From Siphlonurus alternatus (taxonomy: Eukaryota > Arthropoda > Insecta > Ephemeroptera > Siphlonuridae), in contig OX463785.1 in the NCBI GenBank assembly GCA_949825025.1, positions 12,091,971 to 12,155,970 of the forward strand: a stretch of 64,000 bases of DNA, given 5' to 3'. Below the pieces are notes generated by a model, which had not been told where the DNA came from, did no database searches, and saw only the letters and a list, made by a program, of their open reading frames with translations. Numbering within the stretch: the first letter of the stretch is position 1; every line of letters begins with the position of its first letter. Both the position numbers and the translations under genes were made by a program. This document shows positions 39,601 through 49,417 of this stretch, piece by piece.

Positions 39601-42255
39601 TTATAAATTAATTATTAACACTATTCATTCTATCACACAAGGAGCTAGATAAATATTGCCAGCTTGTATGCGGTATTTTTACCACAAGCTGGTAATATTC
39701 TTTTTCCGTGTAGTATGAGCTCTTACTTTGCCAGATGTTTATGAAGTAATAAGTTGGCACTTGGTGAATGTCATACGGCCACCACATCTCGTAAATCAGA
39801 GTTGTATTACATCCCTGAGTCTTGTAGTTACATTCGTACAATGCTATAGGGATCCTGTAAATGATAATTAGTCAATGTAATGTCTTAATTAATAAAATAG
39901 TAATTTTAGTAGTAACGTCTTAATTAAACTGTGAAATACAGAAAATAAGACATTTTAATTTCCATGTTTATTTATTATTGTTTGCTATTTTTCTCAATTT
40001 GAAATTATCCAAGCAAGAATTCAATTTTACATTACTATCAATTTTAAGTATTAATTGATATATTGAATCAACTTGGTTGCCCAAAAATAAGATTGTCATG
40101 ACAATAGCCGGATTGTTTTTATTATTAACGATTGACCTCAGTTACTACGCGAGTCAAAGAAGGAAATTTCTGTCAGACGGAATCGAATAAAATAAATTTT
40201 AAAAATTCCTAAGTATCTTACTTGAAGACCATTGGCACTGCAACGAAAAGAGTTGCAAATATTCCGTAGAAACTGAAGATTATGGTGCTGAAATTTCTGC
40301 AGTGTTTCTCGGATCGAGCTCGCATTTCTCGGTAATGTTCGTTCATCTCCGCACTCTTCACCTCGTTCTCAGCTGAAAATATGGAACAAATAAAATCACC
40401 ACAACAAATTGTTCTTGTATATTGATGAAAAACAAAACTCTTTTTAGCACACTTCGGTTTTAAAGTGTATCATAAGTACAGTATATAACCAGAGTAGTAA
40501 GACTCCCATTTTTAATTTATTACTATTATTGTGTATGGATATGCAGTATGGGAAAACGAAAGTTCGTGAGTTCGATCCAAGGCAGTACTGAATTTTCTAC
40601 AAGGCAAGAACAGCCAATTATTAATCCGGGAGTTGATTAATGATATCCTATATAACCGACCATCGTGGCTGAGGTTTCCATGTATTTTTCAGTCACAATT
40701 GAACATATGTTGAGATGGATTGATATGGGTCATGGCCACACTGGTTTGGAAGATACACACTAAATACTAAATACACAAAAATAAGCAATGCCAAAACGAG
40801 TCCATGAAAGGCTAAATTTTTTTACTAGTACACATCGTCAAGTTTAATTATTTGAATTCGTCGGACGATAAATATTATTATTATTATATCATTATTATTA
40901 TTATTTGTTGTTTTTAACTCCCAACCAAGTTGGGGTGGTTTAGCGCCAGCACCGGGCCCAATTGGGCCAAGGTGAAGGCGCCCGCTGATCCTGTTGGTGA
41001 TGTTACGATCCAGCGTCTCCTACTCAGCTGCGGGCAATGAGGGCTTCCCGGGTACACCCGCAAATAGCCCATCACACAGCCTTTCGGGCAGGTCCTCTCC
41101 TAGGCGCGGTGGGACACATTTCCGCGAGCACTCGGGGTGCTGGATGCCTTTAACCAGGGCACTTAGAGGTGGGGATGCATCTTGGGCTTCCCAAACCAAT
41201 GCCCTGGCCGCCCTGTGGTTCAAGAACCACAGGCTACGGGCCAGAGGTCACACTCGCAAGACAACCCCCAACCCGCATGTCCTTCCTGAGCGCGGGGGGA
41301 CACGTACCGCGAGCCAGGGAAGAGCCTACGCCCATCCCGTAGCTGGATGCCCAATTATTATTATTATTATTATATTATTATTTTTTTTTTTAATTCCGAA
41401 AACAGAGCTTACTTTTTATTAATTTTTTCAGGTATATGCACTATAAACATAATTAAAATCGTATAGTAAAACAGTCATAATATACGTATTCTATATAATT
41501 ACTACTATTATTATACCATAGAAATGTAATAAAGGGCCATAGAACTCAAGACTATTACTATCATCGTGTCAAATCAATATTGAAGATGTTATAGAATTTA
41601 AAAAAAAAAAAGTCCGCTATTAAGGGGAAGGTAACACGCCCAATGTTAAAAAAAAAATCCCACACATGAAAATTATGAAACATATCTAAAATGTTTTCCT
41701 CTACATCCCCTATATAAGTAGCTAAAATATCAGGTACAAAAATTCGATTTAGTTTTCGAGTATTGAATTTTTAAAAGTTGACTATATAATTTAACACGGA
41801 GAAATGGAACTCCCATATTGAATTAGTTAACTTAAAAAATTATAATAACTCAATAACTAGATCGAATTTGTACCGAATTATACCTAAGCTACTTATAGGA
41901 GATGTAGAGGAAAACATTTTAAGATGTGTTAAGTGCATAATAGCGTGTATAATAATAAAAAAGACTTACTTTCAATTGATTGTACAATAGAACAAATTTC
42001 TTCTTTCTTCATCATAAAATATATAAAATCATACATTGGTTGAAAACAATTAATGATCATACAACATGCTTTGGCTTTTATTATTATAGTTAATGGAGAA
42101 ATTAAAAAAAAGTTTATTGCAGATAAAATACATGAAAATGAAGTTAAAAATATTAAAAAAATATAAAATAAATAACGTATCCAAGATATATTATTGGTAT
42201 ATAAAAATATACTTGCATAATTTAAAGCATTAATATTAAAGTTAAGTACACCCAT
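35575..42255 (-). CDS. Odorant receptor OR-B (7tm_6 family, 8 exons, 400 aa)
   Basis: Exons, 5' to 3': 42255-41970, 40372-40222, 39854-39727, 38981-38792, 38162-38063, 37421-37314, 36355-36176, 35634-35575 (1203 nt, all phases consistent, GT-AG). Same exon plan and TM layout as OR-A and its closest relative in the array. Exon 3 is three codons shorter, in the loop before GCNTTL. Diagnostic pieces: MWWPYDIHQVPTYY (exon 3), FRAWIQAHQHYLT (exon 4), VFIYAKAGEEVLDS (exon 6), TLSLRTFNT|VLSSSFSYLAILLR across exons 7-8. Exon 7 has SLGS where the other copies have SLRS. Intron 7 is enlarged to about 540 bp by a SINE; intron 1 carries two further repeats. No disabling change is seen, so it is presumably functional. 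Confidence 0.88.
35727..36085 (+). mobile_element. tRNA-derived SINE in OR-B intron 7 (antisense to the gene)
   Basis: The head has an A-box-like GGTAGCCTAGGGGTTTG and, about 30 bp later, a B-box-like CCCAGGATCGCTTCC, the spacing of a tRNA. A GC-richer body follows, ending in poly(A) and AAT repeats. OR-A lacks it: its intron 7 is only 55 bp. Confidence 0.75.
36735..36950. mobile_element. Hairpin-like element, family M19
   Basis: Loose inverted ends around GATAGAGATCCTCGAG / CGAGGTCCTCTATCC with inner CATGCAATTAA and TTGCATTGCAT stretches. Related copy at 46098-46375. In OR-B intron 6. Confidence 0.5.
36967..37285. mobile_element. Family M2 hairpin in OR-B intron 6
   Basis: Full-length copy ending 28 bp before the edge of exon 6. 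It is in the same intron as the OR-A copy, but the flanks differ, so it may be an independent insertion. Confidence 0.85.
38383..38582. mobile_element. Family M3 hairpin, one arm lost, in OR-B intron 4
   Basis: Left arm and core match 30694-30890, but the sequence stops resembling the family at about 38582, so it can no longer form the long hairpin. Confidence 0.75.
39130..39476. mobile_element. TTAA-flanked palindromic element, family M18, in OR-B intron 3
   Basis: Inverted arms including TAAAATGTTCTCCTCTACAT / AAAGGAGAACATTTTTTAAG and TAGCTAAAATATCAGGTGTA / TATACCTGATATTTTAACTA, with TTAA at 39126 and 39477. A second copy is at 41624. Confidence 0.75.
40530..40800. mobile_element. SINE-like fragment with B box, OR-B intron 1
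   Basis: GTTCGTGAGTTCGATCCAAGG resembles a pol III B box. The following block TGGCTGAGGTTTCCATGT...GAGATGGATTG is repeated at 42885-42990. Confidence 0.5.
40912..41360. repeat. GC-rich insertion between ATT-rich tails, OR-B intron 1
   Basis: About 430 bp of GC-rich sequence flanked on both sides by TTA/ATT microsatellite, in otherwise AT-rich DNA. The composition and ATT tail suggest a retroposon fragment. The open frames across it match no protein I recognise. Confidence 0.55.
41624..41935. mobile_element. Family M18 element, right end lost, OR-B intron 1
   Basis: Preceded by TTAA (41620-41623) and matching 39130-39430. The sequence runs to within about 35 bp of exon 1 and lacks the terminal mirror. 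Confidence 0.7.
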
Positions 42256-42884
42256 ATTAATAATATCTGGATCTATATCAGTTTTAACACTTCCCTCAAC
42301 TTTATACTATACACAACTGAGTAAAGAAAATGAAGAACCAGAAATTCATAGATAATAAAATAAGTTACATCGTATAATTACAGCTATATAATCACATCTA
42401 TAATACAATACATTTGTGGGAGGTTAAATATACTGAATACATGTAGATAGAGATCGCGTGACAGTTTAGAGTTTCTATTATATGTATGTTAGTATTACCA
42501 CACATGGCAAATGATTAATATTTATACAAATTTATTTACTAATAGAAGAAGGGGAATATGACTTATTGCTTTGGAGCGTTTCTCGTCGGATCACCGAAGT
42601 CAAGAAATAATACCGATTGTTGTTATACTCTGGTTTACATTTAACTTGGTCTTCCTCGTGTTTGTAACGTCTTCAGTCATTGATGTGTTGTTTGTAACGA
42701 AGAATTTTACTGGCCGAGCCGAGCCGAAGGACACCCGAGCGTTTCCGACTAAAACCAAGTTAAATTTTATAGTTGCTGGAAACACATTTCAACAAAAATC
42801 ACATTCCTTTTACCCAGGGATACATATATCTTTGCTCTTTTTCAACATGTTCCCCTCGTTTTTTATATTCACAAATATCTGTAT

Positions 42885-42990
42885 TAGGTCATCCTGACTG
42901 AGGTTTCCACGTTTTCCTCAGTCAAAGTTAAATGCCGAGATGGATTGCTTGGCTGTGGCCACCCCCTTTCATAAAGTGTAAAAGTTAGGG
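42885..42990. repeat. Repeat shared with 40660-40760
   Basis: Shares CTGAGGTTTCCA-GT, TCAGTCA and GAGATGGATTG in order with the block in OR-B intron 1. Confidence 0.55.
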
Positions 42991-43682
42991 CTTTGGAAGG
43001 ATTCAGATAATGGATAATAATTAGAAAATTAGAAGTAATAAAAAACATTTGTGAGTTCCATTAATGTCTTAATTAAACATGTTAGTTAAAAAAAGTTATT
43101 AAATGTTACATTTATATAAATACAACAAAGGAGCTAATTTTACACATTTGATTCTATTATATACAACATTTGCTTAATGGTCAATTGTATACGCGACATC
43201 TGAATTTTAAATTATCTAAAAATAGAAGTTAAATAAAGTTGTGTTGAAATTTAAAATACTCTTTTTTTATATCAAAACATTGTAATTTTTTCTGTGTATT
43301 TTCTTATGAAGACGATTTCGTCGTAGATAATTTAAAATTATATACAGAATTAAAATTATCAATATGATGTACAGTTATCGACAATAAGACTGGGACACTT
43401 GGCGTGCGCGTGAGAGTAGCCAAGTTATGTAGCCACCAAGAGTTCGCTCGCCGTGCTGAGTAATAACTTTGCTTATTATTGTGAACATGTGTACTCGGAG
43501 GAGTCACCTGAACCAAAAGTACGCAAAGAATATTAATTTTGTCATTTTTCCTCGAAAATATTGTAAACTAGGAGGAAAAAAATGCGAGAAAAGAAGTAAA
43601 AGTTAGTAATTTATTCATACAGCTAGTTTTTCTCAATTCGTACTACTGTATTATAATTATTATACTCATATACTGTATTATT

Positions 43683-43804
43683 AGGTATGTTCGTAAATAC
43701 ACAATCAGAAAGAATCGATTATCTGTGATGAACCTTCTGTACATGGAACACAAGGTTCATCACAAATAATTGATTCTTTCTGATTGTGTATTTACGAACA
43801 GACC
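43683..43804. mobile_element. Near-perfect 122-bp hairpin, family M14
   Basis: Arms TGTTCGTAAATACACAATCA / TGATTGTGTATTTACGAACA pair over about 50 bp with very few mismatches and a loop around CTGTACATGG. Confidence 0.8.
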
Positions 43805-44782
43805 TATAATATATTGCAGTATACAAAATATTAGTTTACGCCCAAATATATGGCACCAGCAGTTCAGACAGACTGTCGCCGTCTATGACTACCTGTATAA
43901 AATTTAAAAGATGGCCGCCGCGCGCAGTCGAATCTACACGTTAACTAAGATACTATAGTTTTACTGCTCGTTCAGAAGGGAGAGGAGGGGGCATCCCCCC
44001 CCCCCCCGAATTATATAAAAAAAAATCGGAGTGAACCCCCCCCTTCCCTCTGAACCGAAGTAAAAATAAATAAGAGCATTGAAGTGTTTATAAGCAGGTG
44101 TTATAACAGACTATCAATTATTCTCACTATGACAATTTACAATGTCAAATGTCTACATTGATTTTACTTAAGTTGCGTGACGACCCTACGCCCACCTACG
44201 TAATGAAATATAAGAAAATGTTAAATTTGTCTTTTAAAATACAAACCTGACATAGTATGTCATTATCGTATTATATAATTTTTATTAAAGCTAGTTTTGT
44301 GTTTCTAAAATATACTATGACCACCATCACATTATTCAAAACTGACACACTATTCTTAATTTACCACGGCTATAATTAGATTAGTAAATCTATATTAATT
44401 AAATAAAGAATAATGCCATTTATAATTAACATTATATAACTTTTACTTCTAGCATATAATTTAGTGAAGGAATATTTAAATTCAGTAAACGTATTTTTTT
44501 ATTTATCAATTTTTGAACATACAAACACAAGTATTGATTTAAAAAAAAAACAACAAGTACTCTCAGTGAAAATATTAGACATATCAACAAAATATACAAT
44601 TAAGTATGATTATTTAATTATATTTATTACTAACGTAAGTAAAATTATGTCAATCATGAAAACACCCACTTTATATAGACAATGCATCAATGAGAACAAA
44701 GATTGAAAAGTGAACAATTAAATTAGTTTTTACTACTACACTATTAATTTTATAAATATTGAAAACTAATACACAAAGTACA

Positions 44783-44900
44783 CTCGTCACCTTGGAAAAT
44801 TTCCCTCTTGCAGCCTTGCTGATCATCATACTGGTGTTATTCATACGGGGCATGGCGCCATGGTTAACAAGGCATCAGAGGAAAATTTTCCAAGGTGACG
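44783..44900. mobile_element. Hairpin, family M15
   Basis: Arms TCGTCACCTTGGAAAATTTC / GAAAATTTTCCAAGGTGACG, with GCCTTG and CATGGCGCCATG in the middle. A related hairpin is at 63385-63501 and a solo end near 62568-62592. Confidence 0.75.
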
Positions 44901-45241
44901 AATAAACATATAATCATATTTGGAATTTTAAATACGAGTGTTAAATTCAAAAAACGACAAAAGTGTAACTAATAAAATATTTTCAACACACTTGCAGGTT
45001 AGTAGCTGCTACTTTGGTTAGAATTCAGTTAGAATTCATCTAAGAAATGAATGGGATTTTTATTAACATTAGGCGTGTTATATAAATAGAAAATATACAG
45101 ATGAGATAATAATAAAATGTGAAAGTTACTACAGTTATAATATATGTCATCTTTGCAAACATATATATAAAGCAAAGTGATAAGTGAAAACGCTGCTGAA
45201 TGAATATACCCACTTCTTGAGCCACGTATAACACTTTAATT

Positions 45242-45242
<1 letters not shown>

Positions 45243-45325
<83 letters not shown>
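45243..45325. repeat. (CT)n microsatellite adjoining the OR-C stop codon
   Basis: About 40 CT units ending 8 bp from the OR-C stop, so the OR-C 3' UTR would start with a long (GA)n. The other three OR genes have short purine-rich tracts at the same place. Confidence 0.95.
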
Positions 45326-45327
<2 letters not shown>

Positions 45328-45332
45328 ATTCT

Positions 45333-48300
45333 TCAGAGCGTTCGCTTCAGACGTAACAGGATGGCCAGGTAACTAAACGCAGAGCTTAACACCTGAAACA
45401 AACATAAGTCCAGTTAAGACAACAACAGATTAAAACCATGATATAAAAAATGTAAATGTACTGGGATTCGAACCCACGACCTCACCGTGTTGAAGGTCCT
45501 GAGCGAGAGGGTGAAGCAGCGCATGCCGGTGATCTTCTCCGTGGTCTCGTGTCCACCCTCGATCCTCGTGAGCACCACTTGAAGGGCGGATCTCGCGGGA
45601 CCGCCACCCTCCAGCACGCCCGACGTTTGGGACACGCGCAACACCGCACTGCGCAGCGACGCACTCTGTGTGAAGAAATGCAAATTTTAATTAGCTTAGA
45701 ATATTTTTTTTTTATTTTAGAAGGCTTGTCAAAGTGACTTTATTGATCAATTATTTTCTTTGGTACATTTTCTTTTAGATATTTTTTTCTTCTGAGCATA
45801 AAATATAAATGGAAGCGATTTGCGGAGTAAGTGCAATTAATTTAATTATACTAGCGCGTGCTGACACTAAATGAAGTTTGATATCGTTGTAATTTTCTCT
45901 CTTCCACTCTTTATTACAGATAAAATGTTAAATATTATAATTATAAGTTTTTATTGCATCATTATTTACGCCAAGATAATTATTATATAGGTTTTGATAT
46001 TTTTATAAGTTTAGGATGAAAATTTTTAACTCTATTATTAACTACACACAAAAAAAAAATAATAAAAAAAAATACAAAATGGACTATCTTAACTTCCATT
46101 ACATATTGAGATTAGAAGACCTCGGGTTATATGCATGTATTATCAATTTTTTTTTAGAATTTTTTGAACCGTATATATCATTCTTAAAATTGTGCTGCAA
46201 TAAACTGTGACGTCATATCCATGCAAATATTAAACATACAAGCATAGGAAAATACGTTGCATGACTATGACGTCACAGGGTATTTCCCCTCGATTTTAAA
46301 AGGTTAAAAAAATCTGAAAAAAAATGGCAATTCATAATTCGAGGTCCTCTATCCAAACATCCAATAAATTTGTTAAAGAATGTTATCAATTTTGAGGAAT
46401 TACATAACATATTATCATGATTTATTTTGGTGCTATAACCTCTTTCTTCTATTAAATATGCACTACGTTTACATGATGGTATTTAATACGGATCCGTTGA
46501 TGACGCTACAGGAATAACATTATCCATTGTCAACGAATTACATATTAAATAAACAGCTTCATTTGAACTTAGTGATTGATATACTTACCTTGTCCAAAAC
46601 TTCTTGACCAGCCTTAGCGTAGATGAAAACTTTAATCAAAACTGCGATGGACGAAAACAACATAATTGTCAGTGAATCTGGGTCAGCATAGCGCTAAACA
46701 GAATTAAGGAAAATAAGTAATAAACATGCATTGGAAATTTATTTATTTTGCGTTAATTTTCTTGGCGATAAGTCTCCTAAGTATTAATATTTTTAATAAT
46801 ACAATAAATAATGTGCGTTTTTTTTTTTTAGCTATAACTAAATAATTAAAGAGTGCACAATAAAAACATTATATTGTAAATTTCTGAATATTTTAATAAT
46901 AAAGTATAAAATTATTGTATAAAAATGGTATATTAATAAAAAATAATAATGGAGTATCGACCTCAAAATTTTTTATTGCAGAAATGGATAGAGGGTGCAA
47001 AGTTATATTTATATGCAACCCTGATTTTTTTACATTTTTTTACAGCCCTGGAAGTATTTTTAAAAAAATATTGAAAGTCCTTTTTTTGACGTCACGCGGC
47101 GGCAAGTCCTATCCTTTTCTTAAGGGGAGGCGCCTCGTGACGCCACAAAATGGACTTTAATTTGGGGGGGGGGGGGGGCTGTAAAGAATGTAAAAAAAAT
47201 CAGGGTAGCATAGCTTGCATCCTCTATCCATTTCTGCAATAAAAAAAATTGAGATCGATACTCCATTAAACCATAAGCAAATTAAGGGTTAGTATATTCA
47301 TTCGTGAAATTATAAAATTTATTGCAATTCCTGATTAAACATAAAAATATTTGCGCAATAACTGATGTTTACCATGTAAATAGTTCCACTTACATCAATA
47401 GTGAAGAATGAGTAGCTCATAATATTTGATACAGACACAAGTAGAAAGACGAGAATGAACTGTCCAAAATACGTGTTGATGTCCTTCACTAATCTGTAAA
47501 TAAAAATTACGTTCAAAAATGCAATTTATCATTTTGTAACCTTTTGTTGAAGTTCGAAAATTAAACAATATAAGATTGTGTGTAGTTCCTTCCAGCTTTC
47601 CTGCCATCCTGTTTTCCCATTGCACACTGTTATAACAACTTTTATACTGTTAAATAATTAATAATAAGAAATAATAAATTATCCTATTAATTATGTAATT
47701 ATTTATATAATATGTATTATGTTCACATTACAATTTGAAAACAAATTTTAAAAATTGAGACAGTTGTAAAACATTGCTGGTATTAAAAAGAAAAAGTAAT
47801 TTCACATAACATTATATATCACAGGTTAATTCCCTCATTTAGGTAATTTATTCAGGTAATTTTTAATTACCTGATACTAATCTGGTGAAATTGTATCCAA
47901 GCCCTCAATTTGGGGGTCATTTCACCTTCAGGTCCACCCTGAAGTGCCTGAGGGGCCGAGCGTTCGAGCATCGAACTACGCTCCGCCGCGGCCAACATCA
48001 GAGAGCATACGAAGGCGTCTGATGTAGAGCTGATAGATATTAACGTCAATGCTGAAACGGCTGGAGACAAACAATTGGTAAAAAATTTATCGGGGGGCAT
48101 TCACCAAGCACTTTAACCCCAACTTTAGCCCCAAGTTTTATCCCTGGTACTAAACATGGTGCTAAACCAGGGGTTAACCATGTCTAGCTCCTAGTTTAGC
48201 ACTATGTTTAGTACCAGAGATAAAACTTGGGTCTAAAGTTGGGGTTAAAGTGCTTTGTGAATGTCCCCCATCATTTTTTAAATTTCAATTTATTTTTTAA

Positions 48301-49346
48301 GTGACTGTTCCTGCCTGAAAGGCAGGTTTCTGATGGATATCCTGCAATAATTTCTTAATAGACAATAATAGCTGCATTTTTTTATTTCATAATTAAAAAA
48401 TATACATAAAATTATGATTTTCTGAATTTTTTCACATTTTTTAGAGTGCGGGAACTAATTTTTAAAAAAGATTTAAAATATATGAATAAGGGTGGTACAA
48501 CCTGATGGGACAACCGTGACGTCATCAATAGCCAATCACAGCACGACAAAACTACGTCACGGTTGTCCCATTAGGTGTACAACCCTAATTCAGATATTTT
48601 AAATATTTTTGTTTAAAATTAGTTTCCGCACTCCAGAAAATTTGAAAAAATTCAGAAAAGAATTATTTTATGTAGGCATATTTTCTTAATATGAAATAAA
48701 AAAAATGCAACCATTATTGTCTATAGCTTATTTGGAGAGAAAACCTTAATTGAGTTACAAAATTTATACCATTCCTAATGCTTGCATTCCTATTAAATAT
48801 TTTCATGACGTCAGAGTGCTTGACAAATTAATTTAAGCTAGGGTTTTAAAAGATTTTAATATTCATAATTTCGAAGTCCTGTATGAAAATATCAAATAAA
48901 AAAAAATACATGCAAGTTGTCCACATGTTAAAAAAGAAAAAAATATTCGATTGATTAATCTCTATTACAGATATGCATTCATTATTCGAAGGTCTATATA
49001 ATCTGAGGATAATACAAAATAAATGACTCTTATGCACTTACTTTGCCAGATGTTTACTAAGTAGTATGTAGGTATTACTTGAGAATTATTTGGCCAGTAT
49101 GTCTCGTACAACAAAGAGGAAACACATTCTGGGCCCATCGAAGATTTGTAGTGGCAGTCGTAGACGGTGATTAGAAGCCTGCAAAGTGTGACCAAATTTT
49201 AGGTTTTGTACAGTACACAAATCAATGGTGAAAACAGGGAAACTCGTGCGAAGGCACTACACACAATATGATTACGCGCTATTTAATTTATGAGATTCAA
49301 CAAAAGCTTGCAAAATGATAACGTGCATTTGAAAGTAATTTTGTAC

Positions 49347-49417
<71 letters not shown>

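Larger units (their letters stand above)
42256..45332. other. Intergenic spacer between OR-B start and OR-C stop
   Basis: About 3.1 kb with no coding sequence. Contains a SINE-related repeat (42885-42990), two hairpins (43683, 44783), a C-rich run near 43997, and the CT microsatellite adjoining OR-C. Confidence 0.7.

Noticed and set aside
40994..41422. 142-codon frame in the GC-rich block
   Set aside because: Long open frames are expected by chance at this GC content; no family motif, and it runs into the ATT microsatellite.
45147..45329. Minus-strand frame rich in Arg-Glu repeats
   Set aside because: Translation of the (CT)n microsatellite only.
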